Of a stretch of DNA of 64,000 nucleotides, positions 50,178-63,068 are shown one piece after another. The stretch's first letter is position 1. The number at the start of each line of letters is the position of its first letter. A program made the translations under genes and the position numbers. The stretch is from Diogma glabrata (Eukaryota; Arthropoda; Insecta; Diptera; Cylindrotomidae): assembly GCA_963693315.1 (NCBI GenBank), contig OY856187.1, positions 392,783,984 to 392,847,983 of the forward strand, read 5' to 3'. The notes under the pieces were generated by a model. That model had not been told where the DNA came from, did not search any database, and saw nothing but the letters and a program-made list of their open reading frames with translations.

Positions 50178-50869
50178 TTTATAAATTAGTGAAATATTGA
50201 TACAAACGGATTTAATAGTTGGAAACATTGTTTCGTGCCACATTTTGAGAATGTTTTATATTATAATTTGAAGGAAATTAAGGTATTCGAATTGTAGAAA
50301 GGCAAATTATTGTTTTTGTTTGTATTTTATGGTTGATTTGCAATTCAATATAATTTTAATTGGGACTTTTTTCTGGAATGTTTATTTGCTAAAAATGTCG
50401 GATAAAAAAGGTTTTCAAAATGAAATAAAATAATTGATTACGACGTTCACAAGGTGTAAAGTTTAGTTTGTAAAATTAATTACTTGAAATCAATGTTTTA
50501 AAAATAATTTAGAAATATATTCTGATTTAGTTGAGAATGATTTTGAATTAGAAACCCATTCAGATATTATCCATTTTAAAGCAGATCGATGCGAGTTTGA
50601 AAAATCAGAATTATAATACAAATTTTAAAAACTTAGTAGCGATATTAAAGTAAAAAAGACCCTTATACAAATGTGGTCTCAGCTAATGTAGTTTCTGACG
50701 CTTTGAGTAATATTAGTTTTGACTTTGGCTATTCTGGCGAACAACAGACTCATTGGAACCATAAAGTAGATCCCCAGAAAAGGTTTAAGAAATAATTCCA
50801 TAAAAAATGCTCAATTAAATTTTAGTCATAATAAATAGTTCAGTCTGAAATTAAATCCTCTGGACCACC

Positions 50870-52500
50870 ATTCGATCAACAACACTCGCCAGCTGCGATC
50901 CACACCACCAACACACACGGGTGAGGTACTATAACCCGAACTTGTCCAATCAACCATAGCATGAAGGCTGGGCGGACATTTTCCCTCAGCAGCTGCGCAA
51001 ACTGCGTTGGAAAATGCCCTCCAGCATCATCCATGGGGGACCAGAAAAGTCAGGCCATAGGATGCTAATATTGCCGGAAAAAGATTCTAACGTCTAGACA
51101 ATATTAGCACGGATCGGATCCTAAAGACACCACGAACCCAAAGCCTGACCAGGTGACCATACTCGGATGAGGATTGGCGTATACACCAATCCACATCAGT
51201 CTAGGTCTGGCACCTGAGCCACCTTCGGCCTACGCGACATCTCCAGAACTCCGACCCGTAACTAGGGTCCGTGGGGTTGTAATGCCCATTGGGAATAATT
51301 CCTAGGAATTATTCCCACCCTTGCGTTAAATAAAAAACAAAGGGAGAGTCATAGCTGGAGGTGCCCATTGAAGGAAGTCTGAGGAGTTTTAGACTTCCTT
51401 CGCTCCTGTGCGTTTGAAGCTTTGCATCGCTTCCACGTCGCCAGAGTTTTAAACTATTGTTGGGTGGAAAGAAAATTAATTATTGAAGAAAAATTTAAAA
51501 ATATTTTTCTTAGTTTTTTTTTTTTGATTTTGTTGGGGGACTCCTCCAGAGTCCTACATCACTGTAGTGACCCTTAGAGGAGCCCCACGTTGGGCGCCAA
51601 TTTGTAATGAGGCATTGGCGAACCAATGAAGCGCATTGCAGGTGGCGTACCTAGTGAGATTGATAACGCCGAATCGACTAGCTTTCAGCCTTCGTGGATT
51701 TCATAGAAATATACCTGCTCCATCACCACAAATACAGAAACGTACGCAAATTACGTGATTAGACAGAAATAGAGAGAAGACAAGTGAAAAAAATGAGACT
51801 CTGGCGACCCCTTTTGCGAAAGAACCGCGATCAGCACGTTCAACCCCCACAATCACTCTCATACGCTCATACTCTCACACCTCATACACGCTCGCACCCT
51901 CCCACACATGCACCATATCAACCATATCCACATCCATGCCCACATTCAAACACACTCGAAACAAATCACTAGTTATAATTTCTCTTTTATTTTTATTAAT
52001 GTAATTAATTCACGGTGAATCTTTTTTTTATCGTCATAATTAAATTAAATTTATAAACATTATGTCAATTTGTGTATTTTGGTATCAGTTTGATGGAGAT
52101 AATCTATGAAGAAAATAGTATTTAGATAACTGCAATATTGAATGAATATAATATAATTAATTCAAACCCCAAACCAATGTCTTTCTGTTGTTCGCGATTC
52201 ATTTCTCACTTATCTTTAATAAGGTACAATTTGGAGAAATCCAGAAGAATCTTACACGTTTAATTATTTGGTCTGGATCGTATTAAATACGAAAATTATT
52301 GAAAATAACCAAAAATAAACAGCCAAGGTAAGGTCCTCGTCACGCTAATTACATCTCCAATTAAGTTCGACTGCCAGATTATTCACCTTGTTCTCAGTTT
52401 TATGTAATCATTAATAGGGAAATTTAACTTACACAGCATGCATCGAATGAACCCACTCTACATACATACATTCATACATACACCAACCCACGCTCATTCA
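50870..52500 (-). mobile_element. LTR-retrotransposon fragment, GC-rich leader and LTR
   Basis: On the minus strand an LTR (plus-strand start TGTAATGAGG at 51603, outer end uncertain) is followed by a tRNA-Lys primer site and a GC-richer leader to about 50870. No gag or pol domain recognised; it may be a non-autonomous or truncated element. Contains a perfect 26 bp palindrome (51291-51316) and an 11 bp-arm hairpin (51370-51401). The 51784-51972 His/Pro-rich frame lies in the LTR and is probably chance. Confidence 0.6.
51580..51599 (-). other. Primer-binding site, tRNA-Lys(CUU)
   Basis: Plus strand GAGCCCCACGTTGGGCGCCA equals the 3' end of eukaryotic tRNA-Lys-CUU with CCA. Upstream sequence is not tRNA, so this is a primer site on the minus strand. 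Confidence 0.85.
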
Positions 52501-52723
52501 TACCTGTAATTTTAAAAAATTGCTAAAGAACACTCACCACATGGTTATATCCAGACCGTCCTTCATATCTTATGGTTCAGCTCTCCATCATCGGTGCACC
52601 CCCCTCCCCCCCCAGCACAAAAATTATATCAATCACAGGCTGAAGGCCAGAGAATATTGATGACACGTTTATATATAGTAGAGATGATCCGTGCAATTGC
52701 CGTTACTCGAAAGCACTAGACAA

Positions 52724-53385
52724 ATGTTGCGCCACAAAAGCTAAGGTTATATTTAAATAGTTGTGTAATAATCAAAAAAGGTTGCGCCACAAAAACTAAG
52801 GCGATTACTGGTAAGTTGAATAATAACCATAAAATGTCGCGCCACAAAAACTAAGGCGATGTTTGAATAGTTGTATAATAATCATAAAATGTTGCGCCAC
52901 AAAAACTAAGGCGATATTTGAATAGTTGTATAATAATCATAAAATGTCGCGCCACAAAAACTAAGGTGATTACTGATAAGTTGAATAATACTAGTAAAAT
53001 GCTGCGCCACAAAAACTAAGGCGATATTTGAATATTGTATAATAATCATAAAATGTTGCGCCACAAAAACTAGGGCGAGTATGGTGATTCGTATCATACT
53101 ATATGACAATCGCTGCGCCACAGATAACGAAGGCGGTTGCAGTTTTACATTCAATGAGATGTAAGAAAATTGTTGCGCCACATATAACTAAGGCGTTTGC
53201 AGTTTAACATTCAATGAGATATAAGAAAATGGTTGCGCAACATATAACTAAGGCGAGTATGGTGATTCGTATAATACTATATAACAATCGTTGCGTCACA
53301 GATAACTGAGGCGGTTGCAGTTTAACGTTCAATGAGATATAAGAAAATTGTTGCGCCACATATTACTAAGGCGCTTGCAGTTTTC
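52724..53385 (+). repeat. Tandem array of ~53-61 bp units, about 12 copies
   Basis: Each unit has TTGCGCCACAAAAACTAAGGCG or a variant. Early units (to about 53090) use ACAAAAACTAAGG with ATAATAATCATAAAATG spacers. Later units use ACATATAACTAAGG with CATTCAATGAGATATAAGAAAA spacers. A CGCC...GGCG pair is conserved within most units. Confidence 0.92.
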
Positions 53386-56261
53386 TTCCAGTTGGGTGAG
53401 ATAAAAACAGAAGCTGATTTTTGGTTTTTTTGTTGTTATTATCGGTAATGTTGACTATCACTAAGTCAATCCAACAGTGAATTCATAACACAACGTTAAT
53501 TTTTTTTTGGTTTTGATTTAATTTAATTCTATTTCCACATAATACAGGTCGACAAGTATTACCAATAGTAAGTTAATCTAGTCTTGGTATTAAGAGTTAC
53601 TTACAATTTGAACAATTAACTTTAATTTAAATTTTCAAAAGCAATTAAAAACATCAAAAAGATTCAAGTTATTATCATTAAGATCTACATCATACATGAC
53701 TAATAATACTTCTAATAATTCTATCTTTGGTGGATTGAGCTTGACGATAAGGTTTTATGTGAATAGCATTTGCATTTGTAACTGTATTGATTTTATGAGG
53801 TGTTGTTTCTGAGACTGAAAGCTTGTCTTCATCTGGAAAAAATAAATCATTGTATTGTGACTGACTCTTTTTCATGTATTTAGAGTTTGTTAGTAAATCT
53901 CCTTTAATGTTTGTTTAAATAAATTTTTTTTTGCAAAATGCAAAAACGTCGAGTACAAATTCTACACCCAAATAAGACATTGTGTTAGTTATAATGGCGT
54001 CAACGATATAATCCATTGAAATGTAAAAGCCCAGAGCAGAGTTAACTCCAAATTCGAGTATGTACCTAACATAAGTGGCCAAAACTCTTGAAATAAGTTT
54101 TAACTATAAACCAGGTTCTTCAAACTCCATAAACAAAGCTGTTGATAACATTTCTACACAATTCAAATTTTCATTTTGTATCAACAGTTTGAAATTATTC
54201 TAAGATTTCTTCTTCTAAGAACCAACCAAAAGAAAATGTTCGAAAATAAAATTTTTATTTTTTTCATTTTGTGTTATGAATTATTAATCGACTGATAAAA
54301 CTTAAGAATTTCTTTTAATATTTATTTAATAATATTTTTTATTATAAATATTTATAGATTTTCTCTAACAAGAGACAAGATTTGTAACGTGAAATGAGTT
54401 AATAATGTAAATTAAGAAAGATTTGTTTGAATTTGAATTGAAAATTGTGGTAGAAACGATGTTGTGTTGTATTTTAGATAAATAGAAATATAATTAATGT
54501 TGATTATGAATACATTTTAAGAAAACAATATTTTTCAAAAATGGAATTACATTGAGATATATGAAGGGTTGAGAGTTGAAACATGTTTATTATTGGCAGA
54601 CTTGAAGGATTGAAAAGTCATATGAATGTCATAGTCATGAAAAAAAATACACAGGAATATTCACTAAAATTTAATTTAGCTCACTAGTTTTTTCCTTACC
54701 GAAGACTTAACACAAACATCTTCGAAATTAAAGACGAAAAAAATAAAAAAAGTTTAATAAAAGACAATTGGTTTGTCACGTAAAACTTTATTATCCCAGC
54801 AACTAAACCAAAACCACTTACAGCGGTTTTAACTTTTGATTACAAACAAAAACTAAAACTTATATTTGTTATAATATCTTTATAAAGATTTTCACTTTGT
54901 TTTATCTGAAAGCTTTTTGCTTACTTTTTTGCGTTTTTGTTTTTCTCTTTTCAAAGAATATATTTCCTTGAAAAAAATGATAATTCTTCATTTGAAGGGA
55001 TTAGGTGTAAAACAAAGTTTACTGTACTGTTCTTCTTTGAAAATACTTTAGCAACTTATATGTCTTTTACTTTTATTAGAATTTATAAAACAATCGGAAT
55101 AAAATATAAACAACATAATGTGACATATATAACGTCACTATATAAAGGTAAAGGTTGAGTGTGAGATAAACTTAAATGTGTTTGCATTTAATATCAAGAA
55201 AAAATGTTTAAATTAAAATGCTTTACAATATTTTCTTTTATAAGCTTAAATTTGTTTTTTTAATCTTAAAATAAAATTAGAACAAAAATCACAACCGCCA
55301 CTAAAAATTCAAAATTAATTAATTTGTATCGATGCAACAAATTACTTTGATTCGATTTGAATACTAATTTGACAGCAATAAATATAATTGATCATTTAAA
55401 TATTGCATATGGGTAATAAAAAAATCAGTTGAACGTTTTACGAAACATTAAATATTCATTAAACGAAATCTAACGAGAATATATAAAAATTTAATTGATT
55501 TATTTGTTCAATTAAACGAGAGAAATATATTTTAGAGCTTTTATTTTGACAGTGATATAGAGGAAGTTTCTCACACATTTTTTTTTAATCTAACTAATTA
55601 TTTTTTTGTTGAACGGGTTTTATCTTTTGTACGATTAAAAACGGTTTTTGGTTAATATCGACAAGTGAATAAACTTTGCTTGTTTACTTAATACAAGGTA
55701 ACGGTTAACACAGCAACTCTTCTTTTGCTCCCTTAGTTTGATTTCGTATTTATTTATTCAGTTTACTTGATCATAATTGAATAGCCAAACATCATATTTT
55801 GAGCCCTGTAGCCGTAAGTGACTCAATAAATCGGGTGTCTGAAAGTGTGATAAAACCGTTCCATTAATTTCAATGTTTATAAATAAATAACATAAGTAAA
55901 ATAAGTTTAACATTTTCTTATTTAAATGAAAAAATATTACACATCTAAAAATCTCACATCCATACAATAATAGTTCTTACGCCCGTTCGATACCTTTTCA
56001 GGGTGTGAGACGTCCCCACAAGATGTACCCATTTACCTAGTGCTTCACGATCGACGCTTGGAAAGAGAATAAAAGTTCCAAGTCTTGAGCTAAGTATTAA
56101 TTTTAATTAATTTGAACTTTTAAAATTTTTTGAAAAAATAAAACTTCAATAAAAAAATTAAAATTGTTACTATAAGGAAGTTAATATTATTATTAATAAA
56201 ATAAAAAATTAAAAATAAACAGTAAAAGTATATTTTTAAATATTGCATTTTAATTAAAAAA
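53386..56261. other. AT-rich stretch without recognised genes
   Basis: Short frames at 53690-53875, 54937-55158 and 55758-55967 show no domain. Nothing else seen. Confidence 0.55.
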
Positions 56262-58303
56262 TATGGAGGGGCTGAAATCTCACAGCTCTGAGATATCAAG
56301 ACTTCGGTCTGGGTTAAGGATTTTGATTAGGTTTTCGGCAAAAAACTTTTATGCGGACATGGTTTTTAGTTACACTCAGCAAACTACTCTAAAACCTCTT
56401 CATTTAGTGTTTCGAGAAAATATTACAAAATCACAAATTCATGTTTCTTTCAAAATTCCAAAAATATTGTAAAAAATAAATAAAATCAAACTTTTTCCAA
56501 AATCCTAAAAATATTCCAAAAATTATTACAAAATCAAATATTAGTATTAAACTTTTTTCAAAAATTCTGAAAATATTGCAAAAATTATACAAAATCCATA
56601 ATTGAAACTTTTTTCAAAATACCAAATATTCCAAAAATTAGAATAAAATCAAATATTTAAACTTTTTCTAAATTCTAATAATATTCCAAAAATTCTTAAA
56701 AATTCAAAAATTGAAACTTTTTTCAAAATTCTAAAAATATATATAAAATTAAAAAAATTTGTTTTTTAAATGCTAAAAACATTCCAAAAATTGGAATAAA
56801 ACAAATATTTAAAGTTTTTCTAAATTCTAATAATATTCCAAAATTTCTTAAAAATTCAAACTTTTTTCAAAAGTAAAAATATTGCAAAAATTATAACAAT
56901 ATCAAAAATTGAAACTTTTTCCAAAATTAAGAAAATTATAATAAAATGAAAAATTTAAAATTTTCTAAAAATATTTCAAAAATTCTTACAAAATCAAAAA
57001 TTAAAACTTTTTCAAAATTCCAAAAATATTCAAAAACTATAACAAATTCAAAAATGTCCATGTCCAATTTAATTTTCATTTTCAGCAAACTATTCAAAAA
57101 CCTTCAATTTAGCGATTCGAGAAAATATTACAAAATCACAAATTCATATTTCTTTCAAAATTCCAAAAATATTGTAAAAATTATAATAAAATCAAACTTT
57201 TTTCAACATTCTAAAAATATTCCAAAAATTATTACAAAATCAAAAATTGAATCTTTTTTCAAAATTCCAAAAATTATAAAAATCCAAAATTTAAAATTTT
57301 TCAAAATTCCATAAATATTCCAAAAATTCTTACAAAATCAAAAATTAAAACTTTTTCCAAAATTCTAAAAATATTGCAAAAATTGTTACAAAATCAAAAA
57401 TACATACTTCTTTCAAAAATCCAAAAATATTTCAAAAACTATAACAAATTCAAAAATTTCCATGTCCAATTTCATTTTCAATTATATTTACGTCATAAAA
57501 ACAGCTTCATTTTTTTTCCAAAAAATTGGCTAAAAAAATCAATGAAATCATTTTTTGACACGCTTGACATTATTTTTTTGACAAACTTATAATGCCATAA
57601 TTCTCTATAATAATAATATATTTTCACGTCATACAAATTATTTATTTTATTTTTTTCCAAAAAATTGGGTAAAAAAATTAATAAAAATTTTTCTTTTCAC
57701 ACACTTGACAACATTTTTTTGACAAACTTATGATGCCATAGTTCTCAATTATAATAATAAAATTTCATTTCAAACAAAATTTTAATTTAATTTTTTTTTT
57801 CCGAAAAATTGGGTAAAAAAATAAATAAAAATCTTTCTTTTGACACACTTGACAACATTTTTTTGACAAACTTATAATGCAATAATCTAGATTTTGGTCT
57901 CACATACCAATCCCGACCATCAAGATTTCTCGAAGCTCAATGTTCCTACTCGTAATCACTTAAAATGAACGTTTTTTAAGCAAAAGATATGCAAATTTCC
58001 TTGTTTTGACACACTTGACGATTTTTTTGACACACTTCCGGTACAGTTATCAAACACAGCGTCCTTTTGGACCTGTCTCTTGGGTATACCTATTTTTAGA
58101 AAAAAAAAATTTTGAAATCCCTCTAGTGGTTTTCCCTGCAGCGTAGGTAATGACGGCCGGCCGGCAGACAGACACACATTTTTTTTTTTGCTTTTTTAGA
58201 ATCAGTAGGTCCTAAAACGTCGAGAAATGCCAAAAAAAGTGGGGGTGAGAATTTCACTCTGAGCTCATGAATGTAATACTTAGGTCTTTCAGACCGAAGT
58301 AAT
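56262..58303 (+). mobile_element. Helentron-like element, copy 2 (longest)
   Basis: Same ends as copy 1: ATGGAGGGGCTGAAATC, ACTTCGGTCTG at 56301-56311, CAGACCGAAGT at 58290-58300, hairpin and GAAGTAAT. The interior is about 900 bp longer through extra degenerate repeat units and a duplicated TTGACACACTTGACAACATT block. The Lys/Phe/Ile-rich frames here are repeat artefacts. Confidence 0.72.
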
Positions 58304-59008
58304 AAATTAAATTATATTCATGACTTGTACATTTTGTTGGTTAATTGATTGATTTAAAAATGTATTGAAGAATTGATTTTATTACACTTTTACCAATTGC
58401 AAAAAATAACACTCCGCAAAACAACGACAAGGTGAATTTCAAACAAAATTAAATAAATAAACATAAATAAATTTCGTAAATTCCTAAAAGGTTTGCTTAA
58501 CCAAATAATGTAAACACAACTTAACGAATATAGCCAGAAAAACGAAACATAAACATATATTTTATGAATTCAAAATTAAAGACAACCTAAATTTCGTAAA
58601 ATAACCGTAAGGCGTTTCTAACACTTCAATGTTTTTATATAAAATCTATAATTTTATTCGGTTTATCGTTTTAGATTTATTTATTATTTATTTTGTCAAT
58701 ATATCAACTTCAATTTCATAATCCGTTATTGTATCTTTGGAATTTTCGTTTTGTTATTTGAAACAGACAAATTTTTTTAAGGGACAAAAGGTTCTTCGAC
58801 CTAATCATGATTAGACAGTAGAGTTAATAAATTTTAGGCATCGACTAAGTTTATCTGAAAAATGTGGATCGAAAAGGAAATGGAGGAATTATTCGAGTTT
58901 TAGTTTATTTTAATCACTTGAACGAAATTAGGCGTCTAATTGAGTAGATTTTATTAAAAAACGAACTTTAATTGAATTTATTTCACACCACAAATATAAA
59001 AGAATAAA
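58304..59008. other. AT-rich spacer between Helentron-like copies
   Basis: Nothing recognised. Confidence 0.55.
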
Positions 59009-60320
59009 ATATGGAGGGGCTGAAATCTCACAGCTCTGAGATATCAAGACTTCGGTCTGGGTTAAGGATTTTGATATGGTTTTCAGCAAAAAACTTTTAT
59101 GAGGACATGGTTTTTAGTTTTGGGCAGCGATGTATATTAAACATAGCTCTTTGTTAAAGTACAAGTATTTTTTATCTCTGTTTAAAAATTTATTACAAAA
59201 CTAACACGAAACATCAATACGTTGCCGGAAAATTATAATCAAAATTCCAAAAATATTGTAAATTAAATAAAATCAAACTTTTTCAAAATTCCAAAAATAT
59301 TCCAAAAATTAGAATAAAATCACATATTTAATTTTTTTCTAAATTCCAATAATATTTCAAAAATTGTTAAAATTCAAAGTTTTCCAAAATTCTAACAATA
59401 TTGCAAAAATTATTACAAAATCAAAAATTTAAAAATTTTTCAAAATTCCAAAAATTATAATAAAATCAAAAATTTAAAATTTTTCAAAGTTCTAAAAATA
59501 TTCCAAAAATTCTTACAAAATCAAAAATTAAAACTTTTGCCCAAATTCTCAAAATATTGCAAAAATTATTACAAAATCAAAAATACAAACCTTTTCGAAA
59601 TTCCAAATATATTTCAAGAACTATAACAAATTCAAAAATTTCCATGTCCAATTTCATTTTAAATTACATTTACGTCATAAAAACAGCTACATTTTTTTTC
59701 CAAAAAATTGGCTAAAAAATGAATGAAATCATTTTTTGACACACTTGACATTATTTTTTGACAAACTTATAATGCCATAATTCTCAATAATAATAATAAA
59801 ATTTCATTTCAAACAAACAATTTTATTTTTTCCAAAAAATTGGGTAAAAAATAAATAAAAATCTTTCTTTTGACACACTTGACAACATTTTTTTGACAAA
59901 CTTATAATGCAATAATCTAGATTTTGGTCTCACATACCAATCCCGACCATCAAGATTTCTCCAAATTCAATGTTTAATCGTAATCACTTAAAATGCAAAT
60001 TTCCTTGTTTTGACACACTTAACGATTTTTTTGACACACTTCCGGTACAGTTATCAAACACATCGTCCTTTCGGCTCTTCCCAATGAGTAAACCTATTTT
60101 TAGAAAAAAAAAAATTTTGAAATCCGTCCAGCGGTTTTCTAGATTTCGTCGGTTGTGACGGCCGGACGGCCGGACGGCCGACAGACAGACACACATTTTT
60201 TTTTTTGCTTTTTTAGAATCAGTAGGTCCTAAAACGTCGAGAAATGCCAAAAAAAGTGGGGATAAGAATTTCACTTTGAGCTCATGAATGTAATACTTAG
60301 GTCTTTCAGACCGAAGTAAT
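59009..60320 (+). mobile_element. Helentron-like element, copy 3
   Basis: Ends as in copies 1 and 2; ACTTCGGTCTG at 59049-59059 and CAGACCGAAGT at 60307-60317. Length 1.3 kb. The 3' domain carries an expanded GACGGCCGGACGGCCGGACG stretch (60159-60179). Confidence 0.72.
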
Positions 60321-60666
60321 TTGCAACTAGATTGTTTGTATAGAAATTTTGAAAAATCGATATTTTTTGGCATAGCTTTGAAGTTTAGATCTTTCAGAAT
60401 ATGTCCTCAAAAAAAGTATGTTTTGAAAATTAGAATTATTTTCAGTGTTTTTTCTAACGCGGCAAATAAACCGGTCGAGTGGGGCGAAGTAAACAATTCA
60501 CTTCAGTTTTATTATTATTTTATTGTTAATTTTCGACGTTTTTTCTCGAAACTGCTTTTTCGCGATGCTCGGCATAATATCTCAAGTTCTACTCGAACGA
60601 TCCATTTGAAATTTAGTGAAAACTTTCTTTGTCCCTTTATCCCTCTATAGAATTCCCCTTGGATCT

Positions 60667-60841
60667 TGTAACATTTCATTTTACTATTGCTATGTTGTAT
60701 ACGCCTAAAATAGTATCCATAATATTAGGTAAAGTTATGTATAATTATAAACATCATCGTAAATGGTAAACGAAGAATAAACCCATTCGGTCACTTGTTT
60801 TTGGACCGTCAGTAAATAAACATCTTTAATATTTTATTACA
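60667..60841 (+). repeat. Candidate 5' LTR of Gypsy2
   Basis: TGTAAC ... ATTACA, 175 bp, followed 20 bp later by TGGCGACGAG (60861-60870), a possible primer site. The gap is longer than usual, so the LTR may extend to about 60859. Confidence 0.45.
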
Positions 60842-61146
60842 AAAGAACCCAATATATTAATGGCGACGAGAAATTGGTAATTAAAATTATATACGTATAT
60901 TTTAAATAAAATTAAAATCAAGAATTTTATTAAAACATTTTTTAATAATAAATATAATATAGTGGTAAATAAAAATAGAAAATTGAAATAATGTGAACAT
61001 GAAATTGAACAAAATCCTAACAGTTTTGTAATATAGTTAATAAATTTTGTGAAAATTTGAGACGAAACAAATATTAATTTGGTAAAACCACGTGATAAAG
61101 TGAATGATAAAAACTGTAATTAATTAAACAAAGGAAAATTCAAGTT

Positions 61147-61814
61147 ATGGCATTAATCGGGGCTATCGAACCGTTTTTGTAAGACGGTAATTTTGAGAAA
61201 TATATGCTGAAAATGCGCGAGTTATTTAAATGTAATGTTGTAGATGAAAAATTACAAGTTTCAATGTTCTTAACACTCGTGGGTGCGGATACATTTGATG
61301 TCTTATGCCGATTAACTTACCCAGATTTACCAACAAAAAAACGCTGGATGAAATAGAAAAAATTTTGAAAACACATTTTCAACCAACAACAATAGAAATT
61401 GCGGAGAGTTTTAAGTTTTTTAATCGAACACAGTTAATAAATGAAACAATTAGTGATTACATTGTCGAATTAAAAATGTTATCTGCTACCTGCAACTTTG
61501 GCAATTTTTTGGAGCGGGCATTACGCGATAAGTTTGTGATTGGATTAGCAAATGAAAATTTACAAAGAAAATTGCTTGATGAAAAAGAATTGACGTTCGC
61601 TAAGGCGTGTGAAATTGCATTATCTTTTGAAATGACGTCATCTGAGCAGCAAAATATACATAGGGGTACTCAACCTAAGGTGAACCAAATAAATAGCAGA
61701 AATACAAATCATCAGTCGAGATATTCCAGATCACGTGATCATTCAAGATCACGTAATAAATCTTTTACAAGAGATCGGACAGCAAAAACGATATGGACAG
61801 CAAAAATGAATTAA
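61147..61814 (+). pseudogene. Gypsy2 gag
   Basis: ATG at 61147, then MALIGAIEPFL and TAA at 61180. The same frame continues with GNFEKYMLKMRELF and GADTFDVLCRLTYPDLP to an A-run (61336-61343), where one base is missing. From there 61305-61814 is open with TLDEIEKILKTHF, ERALRDKFVIGLANENLQR and a basic Ser/Arg tail. Capsid-type Gypsy Gag. Confidence 0.87.
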
Positions 61815-61869
61815 TCATTGCACAAAATGCTCGTTTAACCACCCTGTAAATCAATACTCAGCCAGAAAT

Positions 61870-62241
61870 ATGACTTGTTTTAAATGTGGCGTCAAAGGAC
61901 ACAACTCTAGAAACTGTAGAAAAAAATTCAGGGAAGTAAATCAATTTGAAATAAGAAATTTATTAATCAATAATTATGATTCAATTGAAATGAAATCTCA
62001 AATTAAAGTAAATATTACAATAAATGGAATAAATTTTTTAATGCAAATTTATACCGGTGCTTGTATATCGGTAATAAATAAAAGACTATATGAACTTTTT
62101 TTTAAGCAAGTAGTAATAAATAAAGTAATTAATAATGTTAATTTAATTTCAGGGTATAAAGTGAAAGTTCTCGGAAAGATTCTTGTTACAATAACAACAC
62201 AAAATAATAGTTTTGAAATTTTTCTATTTTTCAATGCATAA
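61870..62241 (+). pseudogene. Gypsy2 zinc knuckle and protease
   Basis: 123 codons. CFKCGVKGHNSRNC is a perfect CX2CX4HX4C knuckle. The protease follows, but its active site reads IYTGACISVI where the family has D-T-G-A: the catalytic Asp is Tyr, which would abolish activity. It ends at FFNA next to a deletion that removed the front of RT. Confidence 0.87.
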
Positions 62242-63068
62242 TGGATAGAGTTTTGGCTAATATTGAAGGAGTAACATGTTATCTTGATGACATATTAATT
62301 GGAGGTCGTAATGAAATAGAAACAAAGGAAAAATTAGTACAAGTATTACATAGGCTAAACGATCATAACATAAAAGTTAACATGGAAAAATGTGAATTTT
62401 ACCGAAATTCCGTAAAATGCTTAGGTCATATTATTTGTTAAGAAGGGATTACACTCAATATTGAAAAATTGGATGCAATAAAAAATGCACCACTGCCAAA
62501 AAATCTTAAGGAATTACAATCGTTCTTAGGATTAATCAATTATTATAGTAAATTTTTGCCAAACTTATCAACGGAATTGTTTCCTTTATATAATTTATTA
62601 AAAAAAGGTCACTCCTTTTTGTGGTCAAATGAATGCAATAACTCTTATGAAAATTGTAAAAAAATGTTGTTAAATAGCGATCGTATTTTAACACATTACG
62701 ACCCGAAAAAGCCGATAGTAATAATTTGTGATGCAAGTCCGTATGGTGTTGGGGCGGTACTGGTTCATACGGTAAATTACGAAGAAAAACCAGTTATGTT
62801 GGCTTCAAGCACCTTAACCGCGGCTGAACAAAACTACAGTCAATTACATCGGGAGGCTTTAGCGGTTATGTTCGCGGTTAAGAAATTTTATAAATATATT
62901 TATGGACATAAATTTACAATTTTCAGTGACCATAAACCTTTGCAACATATATTTAACAGCAAAAAAGGTATATCAGCGGTGGCGGCAGCGAGAATTGTCA
63001 CATGGTCGGTAATCTTGTCCATGTATGATTATACGATTAAATATCGGGAAGGAAAAAAAAATGGGTAA
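62241..63068 (+). pseudogene. Gypsy2 reverse transcriptase remnant and RNase H
   Basis: Starts within the RT palm: MDRVLANIEG, then CYLDDILIGG (YLDD) and CLGHIIC. TAA at 62439-62441, and the frame continues with the thumb (LQSFLGLINYYSKFLPNLS). RNase H: Asp in CDASPYGVGAVL, Glu in LHREALAV, Asp in FSDHKPLQHIF. The fingers and front palm (about 170 residues in relatives) are missing between 62238 and 62245. An extra A in 63050-63061 shifts the frame into integrase. Confidence 0.87.

Noticed and set aside
51580..51599. Possible tRNA-Lys gene
   Set aside because: Only the 3' 20 bases including CCA are present and CCA is not encoded in eukaryotic tRNA genes; this is a retroelement primer site. 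The same reasoning applies to tRNA-Tyr at 5578-5596.
51784..51972. 62-residue His/Pro-rich frame as a secreted peptide gene
   Set aside because: It arises from CA-rich low-complexity sequence inside a probable LTR, with no signal peptide.
52724..53385. CRISPR-like array
   Set aside because: Spacers are themselves repeated and repeats vary; no cas genes; the genome is eukaryotic.
56946..57592. Lys/Phe/Ile-rich frames of up to 122 residues
   Set aside because: They follow the AAAATATTCC/CAAAAATT internal repeats of the Helentron-like element.
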